64,000 nt of DNA from Nyssa sinensis (lineage: Eukaryota; Streptophyta; Magnoliopsida; Cornales; Nyssaceae): the NCBI GenBank assembly GCA_008638375.1, contig CM018038.1, positions 17,000,985-17,064,984 on the forward strand, in the 5' to 3' direction. Positions 48,199 through 59,580 of this stretch are shown piece by piece (the stretch's first letter is position 1; every line of letters begins with the position of its first letter). The notes under the pieces are model-generated. The model searched no databases and was not told the DNA's origin. It saw nothing but the letters and a program-made list of their open reading frames with translations. Position numbers and translations under genes: made by a program.

Positions 48199-48883
48199 TG
48201 TTAGGCCACAAACACAATTGCCTAGTATATGAATTAATAAAGAAAATATTCACTCAAGACAAATACCAAATCTACTAGTGAATTTAAATCAACACCAACG
48301 CCATGTATGTCTATAAAGCAATATATCAAACACTTATAGAGCAGGAATAAGAATTCTCACATAAAAAAAAAACACCAGAAAGTACGTGGTTCGGTGAGAA
48401 AACCTCAACCTACATCCACGGGACGAACTCCGATCAATCCACTATATCAAAGTATGAATACAATGGTTTTCTATCTCAATTTTATACCCAAAACAATATA
48501 TTAACTCAATAAAGAAGAAAAATACAAAGTTTCACCAAAGCTCAACAATCCTAAATTCTTACCATAAAGCCACCTTCAAACTATCAAGTTGAATAAAAAC
48601 AAACCCCCTTTGTAGCCTCTTGCTCCAACGGATTTGAATAGAAGTGGTAGAAGTAGAAGAAAAATAACTTTAGGACCAACCCTTCGTTTTTCCCTCTTTT
48701 CGCCTTTTTGCTCTCTGTAATTCTCTTTTTCCTCTCCCTCTCACAGCTAAAAAAAAAACTAAACCATATATATCAAGGCAGATAGCATACTGCCTAGGTT
48801 TTAGGAGAACAAATACAACTTGGGCCTTGGGTTATTAGAGAACCCATATGGGCCTGGATCACAAACCAGCCCACTAACCAACA
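48199..48883 (-). repeat. Copia 5' LTR (685 bp)
   Basis: On + it starts TGTTAGGCCACAAACAC and ends CCCACTAACCAACA, followed by target duplication ACCAA. Confidence 0.97.
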
Positions 48884-48888
48884 ACCAA

Positions 48889-49418
48889 AACATAAATATT
48901 ATACTAAACAAATCAATTTCCTGAATAAGCAGTGTATATAAATATCTAAACTAAGATTATATTAGCATGAATAAGTGGAATAATTTAATAGTTTTTCAAT
49001 TTTATTAACCTAAACATTCATCAACAATATTGAAAAGTTTTAACAAATTTTTTTTCTAACTTAATGTATATAGTAATGTAGTAGATTATAATCAAAGCTA
49101 ATAAATAAAATAGAAATTAAAAAGGATTGACTTGTGAGTCTATAAAGCATGTAATCGGGCAGCACGTGGTGAGCGCATGTGATGCTAAGTCCCAAAACAA
49201 GCTTTAACAACTCAAATAACCCAATAAAAGCAAATATATATAAACCTAAAAGACTTCTATCTTTCACCCATGTGAAGGAACAAAAATTTAGGAACTCTTA
49301 AAGAATTTGAAAAATCATAAAGGTTTTAAATGCCTTTTAACACTTGAATTCAAATTCTAATAGTTATGCTAATACACTGACTGGCATAAAAATGTGGTAA
49401 GGTACATTATCATATATC

Positions 49419-49450
<32 letters not shown>

Positions 49451-49703
49451 ATACATTTATCAAATACATATGCAATATTATGATCATTTACAATACTATT
49501 TAAAGTCAGCTAAAGAACCATCAATGTTAAGTCCTACTTAGCTGACCAAGATTTGGATCTGTTCTGCACAAGATAATGCTAAAGGATATATAATTTTATG
49601 CCTTGCACATCAGTAGTAACATTTTAGGATATAACAAATCTTAACCCTGCTAATTAATTGCAAATATTCTACTTTACACATGCTTTTATATGATGTGTGG
49701 CAG
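48889..49703. other. Non-coding stretch with (GT)12 microsatellite
   Basis: AT-rich; perfect TG run at 49427-49450. No exon supported. Confidence 0.5.
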
Positions 49704-49874
49704 GAATCAAAAACCCAATCAACCAAGAAAGAGAGGAGAGGAAGAAGATTCAGAAATGTGTTCCTAAAGGGCAGGCCAGCTGATGTAAAAAATCTTTTGA
49801 ATGTCATTTCTTGCTACAACCCAAATGTTGCTGCTCATGTTAGGCTTGGGAAACCAGCTGAAAAAGCTATCTGA
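49704..49874 (+). other. Candidate terminal exon of unknown family
   Basis: Follows a good acceptor (GTGTGGCAG) and is open to TGA at 49872-49874. The frame contains KERRGRRFRNVFLKGRPADV, KNLLNVISCYNPNVAAHVRL and ends GKPAEKAI. Composition looks coding but no family is recognised and no partner exon was found. Confidence 0.3.
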
Positions 49875-50130
49875 TATCCAGTTCCTTATATAGTTCCCTC
49901 CCTTTTCTTATTCATCCTGTATCTAGCTATTTAGAGTGGTATATATGAAATCAATGTATATGTCTCTACAAATTCTGCTAATTTTTTGTTTGTATTATAT
50001 ATAAAACAATTTTTTGATTCTATAAATGACCATGCATTTCATTATGACAATCAACTGAAAATGTATTTTGGAAAGCATTTGAGTTTTGATGGTTTATGAA
50101 ATGAAATCAAATTATGGCACATAATACAAG

Positions 50131-51011
50131 AATGGGATTCAACAGAGGAGAAATTCATTTGAAGATGGGGTGTATGGAACTACATGTCCCATTCCTCCTG
50201 GCAAGAACTCCACCTACATTCTGCAGGTGAAAGATCAAATTGGAGGTTTCTACTATTTCCCATCTCTCACCTTCCACAAGGCTGCTGGCGGCTTTGGAGG
50301 GATTAGGATTCTCAACAAGCCTAAAATTCCTGTCCCCTTCCCTGACCCCGCGGACGATTACACTGTTCTTATTGGAGATTGGTACAAAGCAAATCATACG
50401 GTAATTACAGTTTTTATCTCTTTAATTTAGTACATTATAAACTTGTACCAAATATGTGTATTCATATGATCCTATTCTAATTTTTCAGAGTTTGAAAGCC
50501 ATTTTAGATCGCGGTAAGAAGCTTCATTTCCCTGATGCTATTTTAATTAATGGAAATGGACTAAATAGAGCATCTTTCACTGTTGAACAAGGTGCCTAAT
50601 CAATCCAATTATCCAACTTGATCTAATAGAAGCAAACTATACTGCATATGGGTCTAATACATTTTGTATGGTATTCCAGGAAAAACTTACAGGTTCAGGA
50701 TATCAAATGTGGGACTACAGAATTCACTCAACTTTCGCATCCAAGGCCAGAAGATGAAGTTGGTTGAAGTTGACGGGACTCACACTCTTCAAACCACATT
50801 TTCCTCTCTGGATGTTCATGTAAGCCAATCTTATTCTGTGTTTGTCACAACAGATCAGCCTGCCCAGGACTACCACATTGTTGTTACCAGACACTTCACC
50901 ACACAGGTTCTCAACACCACTGCCATCCTTCACTACAGAAACTTTGCCAAGACAGTTTATGGTCCTCCCACTGGTGGACCCACCACTAAAATTGATTGGT
51001 CAATAAACTAG
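50131..51011 (+). pseudogene. SKU5-similar (SKS) multicopper-oxidase-like pseudogene, truncated both ends
   Basis: Exons 50131-50400, 50489-50591 and 50680-51011 join in phase (235 codons). They encode NGIQQRRNSFEDGVYGTTCP, GKNSTYILQVKDQIGGFYYF, FHKAAGGFGGIRILNKP, DYTVLIGDWYKANHT, AILDRGKKLHFPDAILINGN, TYRFRISNVGLQNSLNFRI, KLVEVDGTHTLQT, SYSVFVTTDQPAQDYHIV and GPPTGGPTTKIDWSIN. This is the SKS / pectinesterase-like pollen protein family, secreted or GPI-anchored cell-wall proteins of about 540 aa with a degenerate multicopper-oxidase fold. The first exon (signal peptide and first cupredoxin part) is absent. The last frame stops at TAG (51009-51011) exactly where the family has Q (SLNQARS; here N-stop-ARAIK), and the C-terminal third is not found. 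Confidence 0.9.
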
Positions 51012-51689
51012 GCCCGCGCCATCAAGTATATAGTCATTGCTCCCCTAATTTGTTTTTACGTAATGAAAATTAACAAAAGATTAGAGACGACAAGCTTTAT
51101 TGATCTTCATTATCTTTCAAGTTCCTTTGGAGGCTTGGAGCGCATATATGGGTATAAAGGATGGACGGGTTGGGATTCTTTGGAAATAATTTATTGTTTC
51201 TGGGGTTTGTGAATTTCATATGAGAATCAAATCCTTTTGTCTCATCTTGCCAAACATTTAAAAACACAAATGGGTAAATCAATACACAAACAACCCCACA
51301 TGTGTGTATATATACCATAATGTAAAACAAGTTGCTAAGTTTTTGAAAGAATAATGGAAGCGTTCTAAGTCCTATTCCAAGTAAAAGCATTAATACACAC
51401 AAAATTAATCAGTAATATTTTTGGAGATTGACACCCTACTTTTATCCAAAATAATGAGAGGGATAATTGAGTTTTGTTTGAGCTATGTTTTCTTGGCATT
51501 TCCTACGTTGTTCACATGTTTAGCCAATTTGTTGACGCACCCTGCTTTATTCATTATGCAGCTGTTCTAAGAATTATTCATTACCACTGTGGCAAGATGG
51601 CTTATCCATTGATTTGATCATTTTCTTTATTCGGCTACATGCCTATCCAGATATTGATTAGCCTAATTATACTACTTATGTTCCGCCAT
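51012..51689. other. Non-coding stretch downstream of the SKS pseudogene
   Basis: No gene supported. A few codons after the nonsense site remain readable (ARAIK), then similarity is lost. Confidence 0.4.
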
Positions 51690-51860
51690 TAGCTTATTTG
51701 CATGTCTTGTTGAGTATCTCATTTCTTGGAAGACTTGGAAGAAAGAAATTGTAGCTCAATCTAGTACTTAAATAGGGTATAACATGATGGCCACAACACA
51801 TGCTGAACTTGCTTGGCTACAACTTTCTTACTGATTTGGAGATACACTTAATGCACTTTG
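51620..51860 (+). mobile_element. Copia RNase H remnant
   Basis: Decayed + strand traces: RLHAYPDID-stop-PNYTT, then LISWKTWKKEIVAQSST, MMATTHAELAWLQ. This is the Copia RNase H signature (GYSDADW...SWKSKKQxxVxxSSAEAEYxAMA). Several stops; not related in position to the complete Copia element at 43-49 kb. Confidence 0.6.
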
Positions 51861-52040
51861 TATATTTTCTGTTCCTAGGACGTAGACAAACTCTAAGCCT
51901 AGGTTTACATACCACCACGAGTCAGGGAGTGGATGGGGTTTGTATATGTATTTAGATTGTGCATCACATGTATTGAATACAGTCTACCGGTTTATTAACA
52001 CTGTGAATATAATTGACTTTTGCCTTCATTAACAACGGAC

Positions 52041-52082
52041 AAACACACACATACACATACACATACACAAACACACACACAC
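52041..52082. repeat. Imperfect (CA)n microsatellite
   Basis: CACACA and CATACA units for about 42 bp. Confidence 0.85.
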
Positions 52083-53894
52083 TTTGTCTTTCATCTCTGT
52101 TTGTAACATGCTAGACATTTCTTTTTCGCGGTGTGGAGCAGACTTAGTTTTCTTACTCTAGAGCAGAAGCAAACTCCAAGATTCAATAGGGCCAGCTACA
52201 GAAACTGGGGAGTAGTCACAAAATTTGAAGTTTCATACTTGGGTTTATTTAGAAAAGAATAATTGGAAGTTCAGATGAAACAAAACCAATGTATAAGCAT
52301 TGCAAAGAGATTTTACAAAATTAAAGCTTAACGAAAGAACAAAAATTTCTGCATTGTAGCGTGCATGTTCTCACCAAGATGTTCCACACTATTTGCAATT
52401 ACATCAAACAACTACTACTATGCCTAGCATCCCTAATTGCATCATGACATTGGATGCTTATTCACATGGAAAAGAAGTTAGGAAAAAAACTTAAGAATAT
52501 AAATGATGGAATAAACTATTGGAAGGACATAAATAATATAATAGTATAAAGCAAAGTCAAAAGAATATAAGGGAACCTAATAAAAAAAAACTTGAAAATT
52601 GGAAACAAAAAGAAACTAAAAAAATGAGTAGAACACATACTTGGATTTGTGCCCAATTTGAAAGAATTTTGTTTTCAAATTACTCTAATGCTTTATTTGG
52701 TGTGAAATGCGAAAATAGACAACTAAAATGCACATATTTCCACAATTCAGTAAACCTAATCTTTCACTATTTCTTAGCAACCAAACATTACATGAACCAA
52801 AATAACCATTTCCAATAATTTATATAACAAAACATAATGCATAACTTCTCCAAGTTCAAGTGATCTCAATGGCTGATAAAAGAATATCAACATCTACCCC
52901 ACCAAAAAAAAAATACAAAAGAATGGAAAGAAATGAAGAGTTGTTTTAATAAGGAAAAACTAATTGTTTGAGCAAAGCATTGAAAACAAGGATAATCCTT
53001 TCAACAAAGTAGAAATTGAAGAGTGTGGAGAGGGAGAAGTAGTACAAAAGATCACACGATTCTAGAGCAAACTACGGAATTTCAAAAACCTTTGACTTCC
53101 AGCACAACTCAATCTCAATCATAATCAACATAAAAACTAAAAGTTATAGCCCCCTATTTGCTTCCCCGTGAAAGGATTCTATTTCCCCCAATATAAAGGA
53201 AAACGCAAGAAATTTGCACAAACAATGAAACTAAAGGTAAAGTTGTGAATCTATGGAAACCCTAATGAGATGCTCCAAAACCCAAAAAGAAACAAATAAA
53301 CAAGCCCTAAAACCCCTTAAGCAATAACGCCTATATAGCAACCCCAAGCCCATCTTAATAAACAGTCTATTAAGATCAACAAATCAATTAAAAATACCAT
53401 ATAAATCATCGTGTATTTCTAATCTTATCACATATAGACAAAGACACACACATATGCCTGTATAAACAATTGTCAAGAACATTTATGCAGGATTTATGGC
53501 AGATTGAATGAAGCTCTTACGTCAAGAAAGAAAAAGAAAATAATTCAACTGTATAAAAGAGAAGTAACACTACAGAAGAACACACCTGGAGAAGATAAAC
53601 AACAGTGTAATTCAACTGTTCAACCTTCGAGACTCCGACTGTATCTATAAATAAAATCCAAAAATGATGTAAATCAATCAAGAATTATTTTTTATGAAGA
53701 TTGTATGCATATAAGAATTACATAGAAGAAATGAAGTTACCTTATGAGCAGCTTGAACAAGGCGATTTGTATGGGATGTAAGGGAAAATTGAGAGTTGGA
53801 GGGAAGAAGAAAGAAGAAATGTAAAGAAATGGGAGGAGTTATAAGTTAATGTGGCTACTATTTGATTAGAATTTATATGGGCTGCAATGATAAT
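52083..53894. other. AT-rich non-coding stretch
   Basis: No exon supported on either strand; scattered GAAGA- and AACC-rich patches around 53240-53330 and 53740-53830. Confidence 0.4.
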
Positions 53895-54150
53895 AACGGT
53901 TGTAATAATAACAAACCTTGCAGTTACAGACTTTTGATCAGCAAATGAAAAGACAGATTTTGTGTTATTGTTCAGCTTTTTATTAGAAGTCATACAGGCT
54001 CCAATGATAAAATTAGCCAACTCATTTTATAACAGTTAATGCACTTGAAACTCATGAGGCTCCTTGATATTTAATAGGTGTCATAATAGCAGTCCTTGCA
54101 GTTACAAACTTTTTATCAGTAACTGAAAAGACAGATTTTGTCTTAGTTTA
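53895..54150. repeat. Direct repeat pair, about 75 bp
   Basis: 53905-53970 and 54085-54150 share CTTGCAGTTACARACTTTT, ATCAGxAAxTGAAAAGACAG and ATTTTGT. Between them lies TCATACAGGCTCCAATG-type sequence that partly recurs at 54049-54065. Old local duplication. Confidence 0.65.
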
Positions 54151-54438
54151 TCCATGTGCCACTTTTTCGTTTATCAACCATTAAAATAGATCAATAGTAA
54201 AATAGGGAGAATGAACACCTTATCTCACCATTGCGAGTACATAGTTCAGGAGTACTGAATTTTTCCATTGATTCCACCTGCAACAATTTGCAAGATGAGC
54301 TGATACAGAGAAAAAGAAATGAACAGAAGAAAGTAATACAGGAAAAAATAAATGAATAATGATTGTTGATTACAATAGAAAACAGGCAGAAGTGGGCATT
54401 TTAAGTTCACAAGAATACTATAACAGTGATTAACACTT

Positions 54439-54583
54439 TTAGTCTAGTGTGGCATTAGCTCTCTCCAATTTGAACTTGCCAATAATTATTCCTCCATCTT
54501 CAAACCTTGGATTGTCTTCTGCCCATATAAGATGAACATGTCTAGACTGGAATGCACTCCCAGGGCTAAAAGTTGAATTGGTT
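54439..54583 (-). other. Terminal exon of an unrecognised - strand gene or fragment
   Basis: A clean 145 bp terminal exon: acceptor GTCGCAG at 54584, then TNSTFSPGSAFQSRHVHLIW, AEDNPRFEDGGIIIGKFKLE and RANATLD-stop. No internal stop and strongly coding-like composition, but I do not recognise the family. The nearest candidate upstream exon on the same strand is the membrane-protein remnant at 54846-55060, whose family does not normally end this way. Confidence 0.45.
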
Positions 54584-54845
54584 CTGCGACCAAGTTTATC
54601 AGGTTAATTTAGTGCCAGGATGGCTTACATGCTTATACCAAAGATGCTTATAATGGAAACAGACATCAAAGCTCCAATAGTCTGAGTAGAATTCTAGAGG
54701 GGTTTGGAGAAATTTAAGAACATGCAATTATTCGTTGAAATAAAAAGAATAAAAAATGTTATGCTGCTAGCTTGCTGCTAAAACACAAAGTAGAGTACTG
54801 TATGAAATGGAACCATGGAAAAGAACTGCTTACTAAGTATAGAAG

Positions 54846-55060
54846 TAAAATATGCTACCACCATCAACAGCACCATTTAGGATCAGGAATATCAGAAGCA
54901 AAAGAATGCAAAAAAGCGAAAAGCCAGCAACCAAGCGGGATGTATTCCTTTCAGACATGGCCTCCAAACTTCATCTTCATACAACACTCCTGCAGGCTCT
55001 TTTTGGGTTTCTCTGCTTCCTTGTTTCCAATTTCGGGGACCTTCAAACTTTGAAATAAGA
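54846..55060 (-). pseudogene. Plant multi-pass membrane protein (At5g62960-like), first-exon remnant, frameshifted
   Basis: On - the frame reads NWKQGSRETQKEPAGVLYED, EVWRPCLKGIHPAWLLAFR, then loses its frame. One base further on the reading resumes as LFCILLLLIFLILNG, AVDGGSIFYFYT. The uncharacterised plant membrane-protein family typified by At5g62960 has the same order: ED-x-WRPC-x-G-x-HPAWLL-x-FR, a hydrophobic helix, then DGG-x-IF-Y-YTQ before a splice donor. The one-base loss lies in CTTTTCGCTTTTTTGC (about 54915-54930) and the donor after YT is also degraded (TAGTAAGC), so this is a dead copy. Confidence 0.55.
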
Positions 55061-55107
55061 ACAGATGGAAAAACCATTGCCATTAAAACCCAAATGGAAT
55101 ATAGCAA

Positions 55108-56261
55108 GACCCTTCAGTTTAGCTAATAACTCGTGGTGGTAGTATCAGCAGTCATGACTGGCTGCCAGGAATTTTTTGGAGTTCTTGCTAAAAAACTCAT
55201 GTTGTTACTGTTACTATTACTTCTTTGATTGTTCATGTCAATCTATGATATGGTTCAATGGGTGATTTAATTTGGAAACCCAATAGATGGAGAAGCAAAA
55301 AATTAGGGAAAATAAATTTTTAAAAAAATGGGTAATCTCAGTAAAAATTGTAACAATTTAAACAAATTTAAAGGACTTTTTGTTAGTAGTTTCTAATAGG
55401 AAAAGAATGGAGGAAAAACAAAAGGAATTCATCTGTAAAGTGTATTGTTCTAATGGAAAGAATGAAGAGAAAAACCCACAACAAAATTTACAAAACAATT
55501 TTAACCTAAAAAACTGAATGATTTTATAGAAAGTAGAGATTCAAATGTGCTCTAATAAGGTCATTGCTGCAAAAATTTACATGCTTTTTCAAAAAATAAT
55601 TTTGAAAAAAAAATAAAATGTCAAGCTTAAATATAGAACCAAGAATCAAATCCCACAAATATAGAAGAATTCAGGGATTAGCAGAAACCCTAAGTCTGTG
55701 AAGAGCTCAACAACAAAGTCTTGCCTCCACAAACAGATATGCAACCATACAGCATTTAGGAAGAAACAAATGAGGAATTCCCATTCATTAATGGACTTCT
55801 TATAAATATGAACAGCAAAACAACAACTCAAAAATCAAAACGCATGAATTAGAAACTCATTAATGGGGCAGAGATTCCAAATCTTAGGTGGGTATTTGCA
55901 CAAAAAAAGTTATATTAAATGAGAGAAATCGGGGAAAAATGTAAAATGGCACCAAGGTTTTCAATACTAACCTTTATGTTTTGTTTCAAGCTCCTAGAGA
56001 AAGCTAACATTTTGAAGTAAGAACTCTGGAACATAGACCATCAACATAGTTTGTGATGTTCACATTATGATGACATGGACCATTACGTAATTCAACCCAT
56101 CTACTTACATATAACATATCAAATCAGCACATAAATAGGAAATATTCATATATGTTTGCTGAAGTTAAACAATGAACTATTAACAAATGATGGTTGAAAG
56201 GTAGAGCTTTACAGAGAATTGATTGACCAAGATAGGAGAGACTCACATGTACCAAAATTTG
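55108..56261. other. Non-coding stretch
   Basis: No exon supported. A - strand frame at 55646-55831 is hydrophobic but matches nothing I know. Confidence 0.4.
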
Positions 56262-57832
56262 ATTACGCCCAAAGAATAACGCGGTAGTTGTAGTGTAGCT
56301 TTGTGGTGTCGATTCCATAGGGAGACTAAATTAAAATAATAATAGACAGAATTTCTGAAACTAAAAAAAGTATTGAACAGTTAAAAAGAAAATAAAATAT
56401 GAAAAGTGATTTTGATTGCTAATAAAAATTAAATAAAGTGATTGACAGAAAAAAGTATTCAAATTTAAAGAACAGTGGAGTGTCGGGAATCCCTTGCACA
56501 TAGCTGGTATTTTAATTATTTTTAATTCACTGATAACTCAATCGAGAAATTAAATTCCAAAAATCTCAATCGGAAGATATAAAATTATGAACCAAAATTA
56601 GACTGAAAATAACCCTTTGAAAAATCATTCAATACTTTTAAATCACACAAATTATTATTCACATTGAGAAAATCTAACGACGACAATATACCCAACGAGC
56701 AATATTGTAGCAAAGAATTGAATCAATATAAATAACTAACTGTTCCAAAAATAATCAAAACATTAATCCATTCGATAGAAAAAGCATGACTGAATCTATA
56801 AACAGACTAAACCCTTTAATTATTCGGAGAATAAAATCCAACAATTAATTATGAATGATCATCAAAGAATTTAACAAGTGAAAACCATGTACAGGAATCA
56901 AAAATAAATTAAAATAATCATCTAATGTGCAAGTTCATCCCTAACTCTACTTGAAAATTTAGTTACCCATGTACAGGACAGATAACATAAATTTTACGGA
57001 GAAGCACTGAGCCATGGAGTAGCTGCGGCTTCTTCTCTTTCTGTTCAATGTCTGTGCAGCCGCACTCTTGTTCTCTATCTGTCGCACGGATCCCCCTCTT
57101 TTTGTTTACTGTCGCCGCCGCTTTTGAACCAAAATTATCTGCGCCCTAATGCCTTGCGCCAGGCCCCACATCAGCCCACTACGCGCCTCACCTTAGTGCC
57201 CAACGCAAGCCCATTTGGCTTTAAAACCCAGCACCTCAAGTCTACCCAGCTGATGGGCCCCACCGCAACATCACACAGCGCCACTAATAGCCAGCCGCAC
57301 AGCGCATGGACTAAATCCTCTTCGCGCCGCACGCAGCTTCCATTTAATTTCCTTTGCTTCCTCCTTTTGGCCGGGCCCCACAACAACACTTGATCCAGCC
57401 TGCATGTCCAAGACGCTAGCCGCACAACACTGATCAGCCCCAGCCCATTTCTTGGTCAACCGCCTCACGCTAGCTTTGCTTTTCTTCTTTTCCTTTTGTT
57501 TCTTGCTTTGTCTTTGCTGAATCCCTTTTTTTTCTTTTCTTTTTCTTTTGATTTCCTTCAACCGTTCTGTCCTGCAATCCAACAAATATTGAATTAATTT
57601 TACCACGTGACTGAAACAAAAAATGAGTTTTGCAATTGTTCAAGAATAAAATTTTCAAGAACTAATTAATGCATTCATCTAAGATTTAAGATATTAAATA
57701 ATGCTTAAATATATCCCACTGTGAATAAAAATTAAATCAAATAATATCAATTATATCCCAACATTTCTATTCACTTTCTAGCATTTTAATCAAATAATAC
57801 GGTATTTAGAGTGCACTTTTGCGTACTTATCA
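56262..57832 (-). mobile_element. LTR-retroelement-derived unit (solo LTR or non-autonomous), - strand
   Basis: On - it begins TGATAAGTACGCAAAAGTGC at 57832, then TATTTAAGC and a CACGTGGTAAAATTAATTCA block, and runs to a CCCTATGGAATCGACACCAC / ACTACAACTACCGCGTTATT block at about 56275-56325. The same 5' part recurs inverted at 61515-61800. No gag or pol inside. Interior 57000-57450 is unusually GC-rich (about CGC, CCCAC), contrasting with its surroundings. Confidence 0.55.
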
Positions 57833-58530
57833 TACCACGAACAATTTTCCAATCCCTAAAACAAAAGGTGAATTGTAGCAATTGAGTTGCCAAGCTTCCC
57901 CGAACCATTAGCTTTCGTATTGTGAAAATTCAAATTGCCATAACAACATCAAACTATACGTTAACCAATTCTAAATCTCCATTCCATAAATACAAAATTT
58001 AAGGCATTTACTCCATAAAAATAGAATTTAAAGCAAAGGGAGCTTATTTAAGCCAGACTCAAACCTCATAGCCTTTGTAATGGAGAGAACAGGGGAAAAA
58101 TGAGCTACCAATCATTTGTGGTAGAGGTTAGCGTATTCAAAAAGGTCACTGGAAACAAGCAATTTCATCACTAAAACATAACTAAGGGGAGTCTAGAAGA
58201 AAACTTCACATACCTTTAGAACGACTTCCATTTTATTTTCTTCTACATATTTTAGTATGAATCGAAGTTGTTTCCAACAAAAACAAGGTATCAAATTACA
58301 TGATAACAGATTTATTTATTTTTTTGCATGTAAATGGTATTATAAAGATGCGTAAAAGGAAGAGGCTAGAGAATATTACCAAAAACCCAAATGTTAAGTC
58401 TAATATAAGATTTATATGCTCCCCAATAGTGTAACTTTTTCCCTAGACTCGCCTTAAAGGAAATAGTCCGTAAAACTTAAATTGCCTTGAAAATTTGAAG
58501 AAATCAATGAATATAAACTAAAATTGTTTA
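57833..58530. other. Non-coding stretch between two retroelement units
   Basis: AT-rich, no exon; no target duplication could be assigned to either neighbour. Confidence 0.35.
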
Positions 58531-58720
58531 ATTACTGATGCTGCACTTTTTGGCCCACGTATGCTCCAAGCTCGGCTCCCTGAAGAACACTCAAAAAGAA
58601 GATCAGAGGACCATCGGGTTGGCTCCGGCGGTAGCCGCTCCGATGCTTAAGTCAATAAACTGAATTGAAAGACTGTAATGAAAGCCAAATAATGAGCATG
58701 AAAATAAAGCGTACCTTTAG

Positions 58721-58735
58721 GGTTTAATTTATAGG
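58721..58735 (-). promoter_or_regulatory. LTR promoter TATA box
   Basis: CCTATAAATTAAACC on -, followed by a leader; the expected driver of retroelement genomic RNA if this LTR were at the 5' end. Confidence 0.5.
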
Positions 58736-59025
58736 CTGTGGCTTTCCTAAGTTGATTAAGATTTGGAGCCATAAAAGTAGGGATTCAATCATCGGAGATA
58801 GCAGTTACCATGTTGGATATTGTATCAAAATAGAGATAACCATGTGTGGCAGTTTCCTTGTAAAAAATTGTTTCCTTATTCTCTGCTCGGCAGATGTTAA
58901 GGCGGTGATGAGCTCTGGAGTGTCACTCCGGAGTTCTGTGTTTAGTCCTGTGAGCTCTGCTAGAATGTGGATCTGCACTAGAGGAATATGCTCGGCTCCT
59001 TCAGATCTGTAGGTCTGCCCTGAAT

Positions 59026-59125
59026 GGCCGAGCATGGGATGAACTGGCCGAGCGTGAGCTGTATTGGCCGAGCGCGAGCTGAACTGGCCGAGCGTGAGTT
59101 GAACTGGCCGAGCATGGGCTGAACT
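59026..59125. repeat. Five tandem 20 bp repeats in the LTR
   Basis: Units start at 59026, 59046, 59066, 59086 and 59106 with consensus GGCCGAGCGTGAGCTGAACT, exactly 20 bp apart. Partial GCTCGGC copies on the other strand occur at 58886 and 58991. Enhancer-like array or replication slippage product in U3. Confidence 0.95.
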
Positions 59126-59368
59126 GTAGATACACGTGTCTAGTGATGATTGGTCTTGTCATTTTGTAGTATATTAGTTACTCCCCCCCAAGCCTTAATT
59201 TGAGCTTATGGCGTAATTAAGGTTTATGAGCCTCGAAAAGTCACGTTTTCGGTCGTCTTGTTTTTCAAAGCGACTGTTGATGCGTCATTTATGGCGCAAT
59301 CGATTTGAAGACTATCATTGCTTGTAACCGTCGCGACGGTTCGTCTTAGTAGCCCCCATTTTCTGAAT

Positions 59369-59378
59369 GTATATAATG
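59369..59378 (+). promoter_or_regulatory. TATA box for the antisense ORF
   Basis: GTATATAATG on +, about 210 bp upstream of the ATG at 59581, followed by a CT-rich leader with a donor-like TATTCAG|GTTTG at about 59510. Suggests the LTR carries promoters in both directions. Confidence 0.45.
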
Positions 59379-59580
59379 AGGGAAAGGAGCTTTGTACTAT
59401 TCTTTTACCGTTTCTCGTATACCTTAGAGGAAAAGGAGCATTCGCCATTATCGAACCAGCAAGCTAAACTGTAAGGAGTGTCCATCGTTCAAAGTTTCTC
59501 TCTCTATTCAGGTTTGTCCTTGGTTCATTTGTTCATAATTTCTTTTGTCCTTCTTCTTCTTCCTTTCTGGTTATTTTGAA

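Larger units (their letters stand above)
43403..48883 (-). mobile_element. Ty1/Copia LTR retrotransposon, structurally complete, coding-dead
   Basis: LTRs 43403-44083 (3') and 48199-48883 (5') flank a gag-pol region on -. Target duplication ACCAA at 43398-43402 and 48884-48888. A PBS follows the 5' LTR and a polypurine tract precedes the 3' LTR. Domain order gag, zinc knuckle, protease/pre-integrase, integrase, RT, RNase H is the Copia order. LTRs differ at scattered sites and in length by 4 bp, so the insertion is not very recent. Gag-pol is broken into many frames. The pre-integrase motif LWHKRLGHMSEK and overall layout fit the Tork/Tnt1-like group (inference). Confidence 0.97.
58531..59500 (-). 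repeat. Tat-like Gypsy LTR (3' LTR of the element at right), approximate limits
   Basis: On - it carries a TATA box, then the leader CCGATGGTCCTCTGATCTTC / GGAGCGGCTACCGCCGGAGC region and ends near 58531. It holds the 5 x 20 bp repeat in its upstream part. Its position, between the antisense ORF and unrelated DNA, is that of a 3' LTR for an element whose gag-pol runs on - from beyond 64000. Exact TG/CA ends and target duplication not resolved. Confidence 0.5.

Noticed and set aside
57124..57606. Several overlapping frames in GC-rich DNA
   Set aside because: They lie inside an LTR-like unit on both strands with no domain; chance frames in GC-rich sequence.
58752..59035. Open frames over the LTR repeats
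   Set aside because: No homology; the region is better explained as LTR promoter sequence.
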